Below are positions 34,735 through 47,195 of a stretch of 64,000 nt of DNA, in pieces. Each line of letters starts with the position of its first letter. The stretch's first letter is position 1. A program made the translations under genes and the position numbers. Origin of the DNA: Coptis chinensis (lineage: Eukaryota > Streptophyta > Magnoliopsida > Ranunculales > Ranunculaceae); NCBI GenBank assembly GCA_015680905.1, contig CM027385.1:22884501-22948500 (forward strand). Reading direction: 5' to 3'. A model generated the notes under the pieces. It did no database searches and was not told where the DNA came from. It saw only the letters and a program-made list of their open reading frames with translations.

Positions 34735-35963
34735 TGATGCAAGTGTAGTGTGTGAAATTCTAGATAGGCGTGTTGTATTTATTTCTACTGAAAAACAAGC
34801 CTGATTATACTAGAATTAAAACTCTCCGACGAAGAGGCGAGGAGTGGAAGAAGGAGTACTGAATGCCTCCTTGCTTCGCAGCGTTTGAATAAATAGCGTC
34901 TTGTATATGCAGCGATTTCAGTGTATTTAACAAGTTAGAAACACTGAATAACTTTAAGACAATAAAAATTTGCATTTACCTATGAAAATTGGGGCTGTTC
35001 ACACTGAATTTTCCCTTGAGGGCGCGAGTTGGGCGCGAGTGGGCGCGAGTGCCCTCGCTTTGTCGAATGTCCAGTGTTTTGGGCGCGGTCGCGCTTCGGT
35101 TTGGGCGGGTCGCGCTCCAGGGTTTTCAAGTTTTAGGCCTTTTATTATTCTCCAAAAATCTGAAATTTTTACAGTAATTTGCTAAGACGTCTATAAAGTA
35201 GCCTGTAAAATTTCAGATCAATCGGAACACTGTGAAAGTCCCTCTAAAGCCCTTCAAAGTTTGCGAATGAAGTTTTCGGACATAATACAAACAACCGAAT
35301 GGTTAACCCATCAAAACAAATCTAAAAATTGCCAAATTTTTACTGGAGACTCCTGACAGATCCTAATTGTTCTTGTAAAATATTTAGAGCAATTGGAGTC
35401 CTACAACCTCTCCTTATTGGCTGGTGTTCCAGATATTAAGTGTTTGCAACACTGCAGAAACACACTGGAAACACTCTACTATTTTAGGAGGTCAAAACAA
35501 ATCAAAAACTTGTCAAATTTTTACTAAAAACTTCTGACTTAGGATAGATACTCCTGTAAAATTATAGAATTTTTATAACTCCCCAAAGTAACCTTATTCG
35601 TCTGTTTTTCAAGAACATACGGTGTGAAAACTGAAATGTAGCACTGTAAAGATCGTATTTGTTTCACAAGGTAAACCAACTTTGAAAAATCTGAAAATAT
35701 TCCAGTAAATCAACAACACATTCAATAATATGTATGAAAATTTTTCAGAATTTTCGAAAATTTAGAAATACCTTCACCGCAGTGTTTTTTCTCAGTGAAT
35801 CCGCAGCCCCTATGCCTTTAAACGAAAGAACGATTTCGAAAAATCAAGAAATAAGAATGAAAAAATTAAAAACACGTGGGTGGGTAGAGAATGGGGATTG
35901 CCCTTGGATTCAAAAAATTGAATTCTTGTCTTGAAACGAGATTAAGATGGCATCAAACCCATT
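34735..35963 (-). other. Athila-like copy 1 5' leader with primer-binding site remnant
   Basis: This untranslated leader lies between the middle LTR and gag. It has three GGGCGCGAGT-type words near 35019-35050 and an AT-rich remainder. Next to the LTR the minus strand reads TGGGTTTGATGCC (near 35950-35962), where Athila elements usually carry TGGCGCCGTTGCC (tRNA-Asp). Copy 2 has TGGCTGCC there. Confidence 0.55.
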
Positions 35964-37176
35964 TGATAAAAGTAATTTTACGTATTCTAACTATCTATGC
36001 GTAAACACAAATAATCAAATTACGTAAATACGTGTTTATATCAATATTCCTACTCTCAATAATGAAGTAATATCAGAGAGTCAAGATTCGTTCCACTCTC
36101 AATCTATCAAGACTAAATAGAATTCAACTAATCAAACCAAAAGGAACAATGGTGAGAGTGATGTGTTTGGTGTGAAATTTCTATACTACCATTCCCAACA
36201 CAAGAACAATAATAACAATAAGACATAATTAAATTAAACTGAAATTAAAACTTTATAAATCTAAATTTAACAATAGTCTAAGAATCAAAATGAAGACAAC
36301 CTAATTTATGAATTTAATGAACAATAATCCAACCCAACATCAATAACTACGAAATGACTAACAACCAAGAAATGAAATTAGATCTAAGCAATAGATAAAT
36401 GACAAAATTGAATTTGATCAATAATAAACTACTTTATTTATCTAATGAAACAAGAACAATATTTTAATACTTTAAATTAAAACAAGGGAAATGAAAACTA
36501 ATTAAAATAGAGATTTAATTCTAGATCTAAAAATTATTCTAACCCTAAACTCCATTAACATTAGCTTCCTAACCTAACTACTTTTTCTACCTAACCTAAT
36601 TGCCATTAACAAAGAGTCAAGCTTTTGTTTTTATACTTCCAGATCCAAAAATCGTGCATGGGCTTGGAGCCATATTTTGGGCCGGAAAATCGGGCCCAAA
36701 ACCCAATTTCTTTAGTCCAAAATGGGCTCTTCAGCTGCAGTTGGCTTTGACAGATGTTTCGTCCACTTCTGCTCCTCTGATTGGGCCAAGGCTTGGACCA
36801 TTGGAAAGCTCTTTTTCGAGCCGGACGTTTTGACATAAGCTACTCCCAATTCGAGATCTGAGTCCAAAGATATGGCCTTCTAAGTTCTCACGACTTTGTG
36901 TCTTTTTTTCTGCCGCGTTGACCTTGACTTTTCAGCTTTTGACCGGGCTTTACAAAGGCTTTGTCTCCTTGAATCTTGGCCTTTATCACAGAACTTCTTA
37001 GCAACCAACCCTTGCTCCTTTATCTCATCAAAGTGGCACATTTCTGCACATAATTGACTTTGAAGCCCTGAAATGCATAAAAACACGTGTCGGATTAACT
37101 CTTACTTATTACTCACATAATTGGTCTAAAAGTATGATTGTTAAGGAGTTAAAACTACAGTTTTGGGCTCTTATCA
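35964..37176 (-). repeat. Athila-like array, middle (shared) LTR
   Basis: This 1213-bp LTR serves as 5' LTR for copy 1 and 3' LTR for copy 2. It has a primer-binding-site remnant on its left and a PPT on its right. No target-site duplication surrounds it, as expected for a shared LTR in a recombined tandem. Confidence 0.9.
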
Positions 37177-39185
37177 AACCACCCCCAAACAGCATTTTAC
37201 TTGTCCTCAAGCAAATATGAGAAATTAGAATAAGTGACCAAAATGGAGTTCTAACTACTCGCGTTTATTTGAGTCGCGATTGCATTTACCATATGCAATA
37301 AGGCCTTAAACCACTAGGAATTCCCTAGTGGACGAAGTTATAGCCTCGTGAGAGTTTTCGATGAAGGTACTCACAAACTTCATCTATACTACAACGACTA
37401 AGAAATAAAACTATTGTTTCCTTATTTATGCCTCAATTATCTATACATCTCACTAGCAATGAATACGTAATAATCATGTCGAAACCTAAGCTAATATATG
37501 CATAATAATCAATCATCTACTTAATAAACATATATACAATGAGTAATGCTATGAAATGCTTAGCGGGTCCGTTTCTGAAAACTAGGAATAAGCGTCCTTA
37601 AGTAGGTCCTCACATAAAAGTCAAGACAAAAATCACTCGATTTTTCCGCTCAGTTTTCAGTTTCGCCTCCGGTGTCATGCGGGGCACACTTTACCTTTAC
37701 AATCTCAATGACACACAAGGAAGCCGGAGTCGATCAAACACAACTGCCACTTACTATCACACTAACCTATTCCTAATTGAGCTAGAGGTCTTTATTAGGT
37801 GTTCTTGGGGATTAGGAGATGGTTTAAGAAGGAAGGAAATGGATATTCAAAAGGACAAGTCCTAGATAATAGAGTCTTCATATTATATAACTTAGAAAAA
37901 CCTTGTTATTTTCTTTTGCTTCTATACTTTGTTTCCATCCTTAGCCATATTTTTCTTTTTTTTTTTTGGCTTTTGACTCCCTTTTATTCTATTTTTGGAG
38001 TTTTTATTTATTTCTATATTTTTTTTTTTTTTTTATTTTTATTTTTTTTTTTGAATGGAAACTTCTTTTCTTTTTCTGAAGCAACTAACTAATTTTTTGT
38101 TTACACAGGTTTTTCTCTTCTTCTTTCTTCACTCATTCTATTCTCTCGACTTATTCTAGATTGGGTAAGTTGAATTTTTTATTTTGTTTTGTTTTTGTAA
38201 CAGGTAAAGGAATTGTGGTTTATGGAAGGCTAAAGAAAGGCTCGGAGGGGCTTACTAGCGGAAAATAATTCATAGGTTTGAATTTTGGCTATATCGATCC
38301 AAAGAGGGCCTAAATTCTCGCTTAGGATATGGCATAGTGATCAAGCAAGTGGACGTGTGATTTGTCTATCCGGATTTTACTTCTCCCTTGTGTCATTTCT
38401 CAAATGTTTCACTCATATAAGGCTTTTTAGGCTATATTCTCACAGATTTGTAGAATAAGTACTCTAGCCTAGATTTCAGAAACTTACTACTAACAATCAT
38501 AGATACTCATGTAATATATTTATAGATAGATGCAAAGATTATTACCTACATATTAACCTAAGTTTCTAACAATTATTCGATGCAAAAGCTACGGAGACTT
38601 CTAGATTGTTAAGAGCATAGAGAAAGAAAACAATACCAATATTCCTAAGTGTATAGCATAAACTTATTTATTTTATATTTTTGAAATTTTTAACTTGAAA
38701 ACAAATGCATATTATACATATCTATATCCTAACAGATGCCTTAATTACACGTGTTTCTATGCCCCCCAAAAACAAGAAACATGCTTTGTCCTCAAAGCAT
38801 TTAAATAAAGAGGGTAGAAAAATACCATGGAAACGCGTGAAATTCGAACATCCGCAAAACAAGGTTATAACATACTAATATAGAAAAATAAAAAGCGACG
38901 AACTCTATAAAGAGTTCCACCCATTATGGGGTTAACAGCAATTAAATTGCTTGGGACATAAGCGCACACTAACCCAAACTAAAAACTTACCTCCACTCCA
39001 GCGTTTTTACTCGTCATCCTCCTCTTCTATCAAGAAGTGAGGTTCCTTCAGCCCTGCCATGCCATGATAATTTGTCATGCTTCACGCCATTTATCATCTA
39101 TGATTGCTAACCTATTAAAGCCACTTGGTCGGATGGGGTGTAAGGTGCAACTGATGAGGTTGTATCCTCCATCCTTACCAAGTCA
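37177..39185. other. Athila-like copy 2, 3' non-coding region
   Basis: The counterpart of 28332-30268, with the same T-runs near 37940-38060. No gene is recognised. Confidence 0.6.
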
Positions 39186-39640
39186 TTAAGCGACGGAAAG
39201 ATCGATAATAGAATTGGTGGGTCTCACAAATGTCGACCCCAACCCAATCCGTGAAACGGGCAAAAAATAGGAAAGAAACATAGTATAATCACGGCAAACT
39301 AATATAGGCATAAGAAGATACTTATGCCTCATGCTATGGGCTCGTGCTAAACTAGACATCAAAGTTAAGGGAAGGTCATGGCACATACGTCTCGTGGCTA
39401 AAGCAAGGAAGACGCGTTGCAAGTGGCATCATTCACGTAAAGAAAAATGTCATTCCCCTAAAATGTTTAGCATGATCCAAAATATAAGAGTTCCTATGTT
39501 CATGGACAGCTACCAAGGGCGGCGTTATATTCCCTTGGTCCTCGATACGGAAAAAATGCCCCCGCCCCATACCTCACTCATGCAAAACTCATAAGTGTAG
39601 ACATACATATTATCTACCCAATAGCACCATGGGTCTTGTA
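39186..39640 (-). pseudogene. Athila-like copy 2, distal ORF remnant
   Basis: The minus strand encodes FLALATRRMCHDLPLTLMSS and HSMRHKYLLMPIL, the same degraded protein as in copy 1. Its frameshifts fall at different places. The assignment to the plant transposase_32-like domain is tentative. Confidence 0.4.
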
Positions 39641-41125
39641 TTTCAGCCGGGCATGGCAAGTCCAAGAACAAATGCTAGCAAGAACCATAAGCGGTTCCCC
39701 TTCGTGTGTGATCACCTCACAAAACCAAGCACCATAAGTAGTGCTTTGAAAACAAATCTTTGAAAGATTGTTCCGGTATTATTATAGGAGATGTCATCTC
39801 GAACTACGCTCTAGAACAGCTGCGAATGAACCGGGAACAACCCGCGGAAAATTGAAATTTTTCTGGTCGACGAAAGTCGGGCGCTGAAGCGCCATTCAAC
39901 TAGAAGCGCGAAGTCGCTTTGTTTGTATTTGGAATTCCAGTGTTTGATGCCGAAGTCGCTTGACCTTGCATGTGGCGCTCCTGAACAAAATTTCGACAAA
40001 AGTGTAGGGGGGCTTAAAGCGCTCTTTCTCGCTGGCCTCTCGAGGTGTTGATTCGTGAAAAATGCGACGAAACGTGGGAAACGTGGGAGTGAAAGGTGAG
40101 AAATGGAAGTTAGGTGTAGTGTGGGTTGTGAGTGTAGAATGAATGAAGTTTTTATAGGTTTTGAATTGTTAAAACGAATCGGTAAGTTGCCAAAAAGCTT
40201 TAAGGCAATTTCCGGAAACAATAAAATTTCGAACCCGCGGCGGAAACAACTCATATTCTTGATTCTATAACAACCCTAATATCTTTTACACTGGATTTAG
40301 ACTAGTAACTTCTAAACTCTCTTAGATTTCATCATACCACCACATCTAATCATAGGTATGCCAATTATGACAATATTCTCAACCTTCACTCCAAAACAAA
40401 CTCTAAAATGGAGGATCTTCTACAAATCATGATAGAATAAATAATACCACCCCCAAACAATTCGAAGGTGGGATTAACAATAAAACCATGCACAATTTGA
40501 AAAGAACAACATTATATTAAAATTGAAATTCAAACAACATTTAACTACCAAATTCAAAGTTAACTACGGAATTTAACAACGTAACATCCTATCTACTAAA
40601 AATAATAAAAGACAACATCAAAACAACAAACAAAGAGAAATCTAGCTACTCTTAAAAGGAGCGAGGGGGGATAAGAATAGGAAGTTTAGTGATCAAGCAT
40701 GGAAAAACCAAACACCCACCCCAAACAAATTTTTGAAAACAGGGTTTGTAAAATTTGTTTTAAAACGTGGTCTTTTAAAAGTCGATTCCCTAGACTTAAA
40801 GTGATATATATGTATTTACATGCAGTTTCCCATATATCAATAATCTAAACAATTGTGGATCTTTCCATAAATAGTTAACATGGAATGCACCACCAAAACG
40901 AGAATCAAGCTCCAAAACTTTCTCTGACGCAACTTCGTTGAATAAGAAGGAGTCCAAGTGAATGATCGTGAGTAAATGAATGGTTTTGGAAAATACTTGG
41001 AATGTGGATAAGTGTTAGAAGAAAAGGGGGGAAGAATGATTGGATTTTATGAGGGATTAACTCAGGTGGATGGTGGTAGGGTGGTGCTCTAGGTAGTGCT
41101 TGAGAAGGTGGATCATCACAGGCTC
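39641..41125. other. Athila-like copy 2, region lacking pol
   Basis: No RT or integrase is present between the distal ORF and protease, as in copy 1. The ORF at 39811-40254 on the minus strand is a frame variant of the one in copy 1 and is not recognised. Confidence 0.6.
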
Positions 41126-42060
41126 TTAGAAACTTCGTCCGAATTCCTCATCTAGGTTGTTCACATCCATATAATTATGGTATTCATCTCCATCTTTGAG
41201 GAATTCATCTATCTCGTCTATTGTGAGGTGTAGTCCATCTCTTGTATGGTCAGAAGGCAGGGTTGAAAATTCTTTCTCTAGTTCAGTTATGTTCAAAGAG
41301 TCAAAAATTGTGATCTTTGTCTTCTTCCATAAGAGGGTATCTACTAGTGTGGGGACTAAAGCGTCCACCGCACTAATGTGAGGTACAAAACTCTCAATGG
41401 ACTTCACTTCTCCTTCTATAGGCAAACCCTAGTTGTCCCCTGTTTTGTCTAAACATGTTAACTTCTACGAAAAGATTTCCAAAAGTAAAGAGTCATTGAG
41501 CCATCCCGACAATTGATTTGAGCATTGGTCATTTGCCAAGAAAGGGCATACTTCTAAGATGATGGGAATGGAATCATGAGCAACTTCGTGTCGAGAATAA
41601 CAAAGTCGGCCGGATAGTAAAAATCCTGAACTTTAACGAGAATATTTTCAACTACACCCTTGGGATACTTAATAGAACGATCGGCTAACTGCAAAGTCGT
41701 TTTGGTTGGTTTAAGTTTTGTTAGACCCAGTTGTTTATATAAATAAAAAGGGAGTAAGTTAACACTCGCCCCGTGTCTAATAAAGCAGTTGTTATAAAGG
41801 TATCACCTAAGGTACATTGTGACCGTGGGGCGACCAGGTCCTTGTACTTAACAATTCCATTATGTTCGATAAAGAGGGATATTGTTCAGTTAAGAAGGCT
41901 TCGGGGTATGTTGGTTTTCCTCTTCTTGGTGCACAACTCTTTTAGAAACTTAAGCGTGTCCCGTAGACTTTTTATAGCATCTAGAAAAGGTAGGTTGATA
42001 GTTAGATTTTTAAACACTTCCCTAATCTCATCAAAATTCTCGTCCTTTTTAGACACAATT
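41126..42060 (-). pseudogene. Athila-like copy 2 protease region
   Basis: The same protease as in copy 1. The C-terminal part 41425-41126 reads EGEVKSIESFVPHIS through MDVNNLDEEFGR. Upstream, near 41770-41790, the active site reads LLDTG, but one base is missing before the following ASVNLLP, so the frame breaks there. Further frameshifts lie at about 41420 and 41540. Confidence 0.8.
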
Positions 42061-42349
42061 AGTCTCTCGGGATCGGATGGTTTATCTTTATGCCTAATAT
42101 GAGGGGAACATATTTGTTAACCGTTGCTTTATCTTTTATCACTTTCGAACTAGGTTTCCATATTGGAACCTCTACAGTGTAGGGTCTTCAGTTTCTATTA
42201 TAGTATTTGGTATGGTATCATTTTTAGTTTCTTATAGGGTAATCTTTAGGTATAGTCACTTGGTTATCAACTACTGCACTCGAACGAAGGGTAGTATATT
42301 TATTTTGAGGTCCCTTGGTTTATATTACCATTACATCAATACTTTTATT

Positions 42350-43591
42350 TCAAAAGGCGGTGTTTGTTGACTTAGGATTAGGCATTGCTTGACTTGGAAA
42401 CACGCCGGTTTTGGTTATTATTTTGGTTAGAAGACATGTCAATAACCTTTTTTTGGCACAAAGACGCATCATTTGCATCGTTTGTTTCATCATATTAGAG
42501 TTTTGATCATGCTGATCTTTCATCAAGTTGGAGTTTTGTTGCATAATTTGATTTTGTTTCTCCAACAAGTTCACTACTACTTTGTCTGTAGATGGTTGTA
42601 TTGGAATTAAAGCTTGTTGAGCGTTCATGTCTTGATGTTGATAGTTCTGGGTTATGGGTACTAAACCTCTATTCTGGTCACCTAAGTTCCCTTGTCCTTG
42701 ATGTTGAGTTAACTGGTTGAAATGTGGTGGTTGTGGTGGTGTTTGTGCATAGACAAGAGGACAATAGAAGTCGGAATGCTCAAGACTACAAATGCACATT
42801 ACAACGAGTAGAGTTAATGTTCATGACCGGAGTGGGTTGTTGTTGAAACGAGATGGCATCTACCTTTTAGTGAGGGCATCGATAAGAGTTTTAAGCTCGG
42901 GATCATGTTTAACCTCAAGAGAAGAAGGAGAGGAGCGGGGAGGAATCGTTACCTCCCCAATTGTTGTTCCTCTTAGATTGATCTTCTAAGAATGTATAAG
43001 CCTCCAAGGCTCCTTTACTAAAGAAAACTACCCCCACCATGATATCTAGAACCTCCTTATGATAATGTGAAAGCCCCTTGAAGAAAGCACGAACAAAGCG
43101 TGTCTTTTCGCAAAGATTATGATGGGCATTCAATGAGAAGATCGATGAAACGATTCCGTGCCTCTGAAAAGGATTCATGAGGATTATGGTGGAAGAAATG
43201 AATCTTGTGAAGCATTTCATCCGTCTTCATGGTTGGGTAAAACTGTTCCATGAACAATTGAACAAGTTGAGCCCATGAGTCCACAGAGTTTGGCGTTTGG
43301 GCAGTTAACCAAGACGCCGCCTTGTCGGCTAGGGTGAAAGGAAACACCCTAAGTTTAACTTGATCTGGACTTACGCTAGGATTATGGAATGTAGTGAGAA
43401 CTTGGTCTATCCTACGCATGTGCTGGTAAGGCTTCTCGTGGTCTAAACCATGAAAAACCGGTAACAAGTTAAATATATTAGGGGGGATTCGAAAATCACC
43501 CACTAGGTCTGCAAGAACGATGCACCGACTTAGGGCCATCGTTTAGGACTTTATAAAAATCGAGAGAGAGTCTCTCTTGTTCTTTAGCCAT
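42350..43591 (-). pseudogene. Athila-like copy 2 gag
   Basis: This is the better preserved of the two gag copies. From the ATG at 43591 the core is open over 43539-43117, with FNLLPVFHGLDHEKPYQ, RVFPFTLADKAASWLTAQ, LVQLFMEQFYPTMKTDE and FSEARNRFIDLLIECP. It continues in another frame (43140-42915) with HNLCEKTRFVRAFFKGLSHY and EAYTFLEDQ. The Gln/Asn-rich tail is at 42799-42350, with QQNSNLMKDQHDQNSNMMKQ. Gag forms the virus-like particle in active relatives. Confidence 0.87.
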
Positions 43592-44802
43592 TGATGCAAG
43601 TGTAGTGTGTGAAATTCTAGATAGGCGTGTTGTATTTATTTCTACGAAAAACAAGCCTGATTATACTAGAATTAAAACTCTCCTGACAGAAGAGGCGAGG
43701 AGTGGAAGAAGGAGTACCTGAATGCCTCCTCTTCTCGCTTGTTTGAATAGCGTCTTGTATACGCGATTTCAGTGTATTTAACAAGTTAGAAACACTGAAT
43801 AACTTTAAGACATAAAAATTTGCATTTACCTATGAAAATTGGGCTGTTCACACTGAATTTTCCCTTGAGGGCGCGAGTTGGGCGCGAGTGGGCGCGAGTG
43901 CCCTCTGTTTTGTCGAATGTCCAGTGTTTTGGGCGCGGTCGCGCTCGGTTTGGGCGCGGGTCGCGCTCCAGGGTTTTCAAGTTTTAGGCCTTTTATTATT
44001 CTCCAAAAAATCTGAAATTTTTACAGTAATTTGCTAAGACGTCTATAAAGTAGCCTGTAAAATTTCAGATCAATCGGAGCTGTGAAAGTCCCTCTAAAGC
44101 CCTTCAAAGTTTGCGAAGCGGTTTTCGGACATAATACAAACAACCGAATGGTTAACCCATCAAAACAAATCTAAAAATTGCCAAATTTTTACTGGAGACT
44201 CCTGACAGATCCTAATTGTTCTTGTAAAATATTTAGAGCAATTGGAGTCCTACAACCTCTCCTTATTGGCTGGTGTTCCAGATATTAAGTGTTTGCAACA
44301 CTGCAGAAACACACTGGAAACACTCTACTATTTAGGAGGTCAAAACAAATCAAAAACTTGTCAAATTTTTACTAAAAACTTCTGACTTAGGATAGATACT
44401 CCTGTAAAAATTATAGAATTTTTATAACTCCCTAAGTAACCTTATTCGTCTGTTTTTCAAGAACATACGGTGTGAAAACTGAAATGTAGCACTGTAAAGA
44501 TCGTATTTGTTTCACAAGGTAAACCAACTTTGAAAAATCAGAAAATATTCCAGTAAATCAACAACACATTCAATAATATGTATGAAAATTTTCAGAATTT
44601 TCGAAAATTTAGAAATACCTTCACCGCAGTGTTTTTCTCAGTGAATCCGCAGCCCCTATGCCCGAAAAACAAAGAAACAGCACCGAAAAATCAAGAAATA
44701 AGAATGAAAAATTAAAAGGGTGGGTGGGTAGAGAATGGGGATTGCCCCTTGATTCAAGCAATTGAATTCTTGTCTTGAACGAGATTAAGATGGCAGCCAT
44801 TT
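43592..44802 (-). other. Athila-like copy 2 5' leader
   Basis: The counterpart of 34735-35963, with GGGCGCGAGT words near 43870-43900. Next to the right LTR the minus strand reads TGGCTGCC, a shortened version of the expected tRNA-Asp primer site. Confidence 0.55.
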
Positions 44803-46021
44803 TGATAAAAGTAATTTTACGTATTCTAACTATCTATGCGTAAAAAACACAAATAATCAAATTACGTAAATACGTGTTTATATCAATATTCCTACTCTCA
44901 ATAATGAAGTAATATCGAGAGTCAAGATTCGCTCCACTCTCAATCTATCAAGACTAAATAGAATTCAACTAATCAAACCAAAAGGAACAATGGTGAGAGT
45001 GATGTGTTTGGTGTGAAATTTCTATACTACCATTCCCAACACAAGAACAATAATAACAATAAGACATAATTAAATTAAACTGAAATTAAAACTTTATAAA
45101 TCTAAATTTAACAATAGTCTAAGAATCAAAATGAAGACAACCTAATTTATGAATTTAATGAACAATAATCCAACCCAACATCAATAACTACTGAAAATGA
45201 CTAACAACCAAGAAATGAAATTAGATCTAAGCAATAGATAAATGACAAAATTGAATTTGATCAATAATAAACTACTTTATTTATCTAATGAAACAAGAAC
45301 AATATTTTAATACTTTAAATTAAAACAAGGGAAATGAAAACTAATTAAAATAGAGATTTAATTCTAGATCTAAAAATTATTCTAACCCTAAACTCCATTA
45401 ACATTAGCTTCCTAACCTAACTACTTTTTCTACCTAACCTAATTGCCATTAACAAAGAGTCAAGCTTTTGTTTTTATACTTCCAGATCCAAAAATCGTGC
45501 ATGGGCTTGGAGCCATATTTTGGGCCGGAAAATCGGGCCCAAAACCCAATTTCTTTAGTCCAAAATGGGCTCTTCAGCTACAGTTGGCTTTGACAGATGT
45601 TTCGTCCACTTCTGCTCCTCTGATTGGGCCAAGGCTTGGACCATTGGAAAGCTCTTTTCGAGCCGGACGTTTTGACATAAGCTACTCCCAATTCCGAGAT
45701 CTGAGTCCAAAGATATGGCCTTCGGAAGTTCTGCTGACTTTGTGTGCTGTTTCTGCCCGCGTTGACCTTGACTTTTCAGCTTTTGACCGGGCTTTACAAA
45801 GGCTTTGTCTCCTTGAATCTTGGCCTTTATCACAGAACTTCTTAGCAACCAACCCTTGCTCCTTTATCTCATCAAAGTGGCACATTTCGCATTATAATTG
45901 ACTTTGAAGCCTGAAATGCATAAAAACACGTAATCAGTATTAACTCTTACTTATTACTCACATAATTGGTCTAAAAGTATGATTGTTAAGGAGTTAAAAC
46001 TACAGTTTTGGGCTCTTATCA
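44803..46021 (-). repeat. Athila-like array, right LTR (5' LTR)
   Basis: This 1219-bp LTR is nearly identical to the other two. It ends CTTATCA at 46021 and is followed by the TCATC target duplication. Confidence 0.9.
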
Positions 46022-46430
46022 TCATCCTCCTTCAACTCGTCCTATACCATTAGACCGTACCCATGACCCAACACCCAGGTCGTTCACAGCATCAGTTACA
46101 GCCATTTATGGAAGCAAATCAACTAGCGCAATCTTGGAGTTCAATCAACACCACAATCAAGGAGACATTAACTTTGTAACAACAGAGTAATGACGAATTA
46201 TCAAGATAACACACAAGGTGGATCAACACTTCATAATGGTCCAGAGCAAATATGGAAGGTCAGCTCAAACATCTATAAATAGAGAGAGATGAACTACGTA
46301 AAGCTTGATTCAAGTTTACCCCAAGAAACTTGATACGTAGGCAACTCTTATCCCAAGAAGAGTGCATCCATTCATCATACAAATCATCAGGTTGTTGTCC
46401 AGTAAACAACAAACATCTACAATGACGCAC
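46022..46430 (+). repeat. G1 3' LTR, remainder (right border uncertain)
   Basis: G1's 3' LTR resumes after the duplicated TCATC. A promoter-like TATA box (46273-46280) followed by a purine-rich AGAGAGAGATG stretch fits the U3/R part of an LTR. The right end is not certain because the 5' LTR is outside the window and no target duplication of G1 can be checked; about 46430 is a guess. Confidence 0.55.
46273..46280 (+). promoter_or_regulatory. TATA box of the G1 LTR
   Basis: TATAAATA in the context CATCTATAAATAGAGAGAG is a strong plant TATA match. It is placed as expected for the U3 promoter of the LTR. Confidence 0.55.
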
Positions 46431-46942
46431 ATGCAGAGTTAGTAAATGAGCACGTCATGATAATGGAATACTAGTAAGTGGTTGCCAGGCTGATCAAACA
46501 TCGGCATACACAAATCTCTATGGAAATCCTAATAAGGCATGTGGTGTTCTCAGCAATGCAATTCTGACAATTATCGCTGCCACAAATGGCAAAGTTACCA
46601 GGAACTTGTGTTTTGAGCAAAAAAAAAAAAAAAAAAGAACTTGTGTTGAAGGCAAGGGTAATCCCTGAACACCAAGGATGCACCAAGCGCCTCTACTGCA
46701 TTTCATTTGATGATGTCTTGAGTTCATTTTAGCCATATATTTATGCTACTGTTTTGTGTGTGACGTTCTTGTGTTGCTCCACGTTTTGTTTTAGCCATTT
46801 AGATCTGATTGAATGCATTATACATTGAGCATTTGAGCACCATTTTGCTTATTTTACATATTGAAAGATGCAAGTAGGCTTTTGTATTATTCTAGCAAAT
46901 AAGAAATTTCCAAATTCAAACAGTAGGCTTTATATACACCTA
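46431..46942. other. Unassigned sequence between G1 LTR and MITE
   Basis: AT-rich sequence with a 17-A run near 46620. It contains a duplicated GGAACTTGTGTT word on either side of that A-run (about 46600 and 46640). I recognise no gene. It may be old host DNA flanking G1. Confidence 0.4.
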
Positions 46943-47195
46943 GGGTGTGTTTGGAAGTTTTCCTTTGGAATTGGAATTGAAAATATAATTCCAAAACTTA
47001 CAATTTTAAGTAGTTAAAATTCCTGAATATATGGAAATCTCAAGTTTCTACCCCCTATAGAAACTTACAATTCTTTGATTTTGGGGATTTGAGGTTTCTA
47101 TTCCAGTACATAAAAAGTTGCCAAACAGGTGACTCTTAATTTTCGGAAATATATTATGAATTCCACCCTAAAATCCTGGTTGCCAAACACACCCC
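46943..47195. mobile_element. Small MITE with GGGTGTGTTTGG termini
   Basis: About 253 bp is bounded by GGGTGTGTTTGG at the left and CCAAACACACCCC at the right. The interior is AT-rich with GGAATTGGAATT/AATTCC motifs. The flanks TAG and TAA could be a decayed 3-bp TWA duplication (PIF/Harbinger type). An 8-bp hAT duplication was not found. Superfamily is uncertain. Confidence 0.7.

Larger units (their letters stand above)
27124..46021 (-). mobile_element. Tandem double Athila-like Ty3/gypsy element (LTR-internal-LTR-internal-LTR)
   Basis: Three near-identical minus-strand LTRs of about 1.21 kb (27124-28331, 35964-37176, 44803-46021) flank two internal regions of about 7.63 kb each. The array begins TGATAAAAG and ends CTTATCA. 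A single 5-bp duplication, TCATC, lies at its outer ends only (27119-27123 and 46022-46026). The PPT, CTGTTTGGGGGTGG on the minus strand, adjoins the LTRs at 28332 and 37177. Each internal part encodes an Athila-type gag and protease on the minus strand. There is no RT or integrase, so the family is non-autonomous. One insertion event followed by unequal LTR-LTR recombination, or an assembly duplication, would give this structure. Confidence 0.9.

Noticed and set aside
46943..47195. 8-bp hAT-type target duplication around the MITE
   Set aside because: No matching 8-bp flanks were found; only an imperfect TAG/TAA trinucleotide. Superfamily left open.
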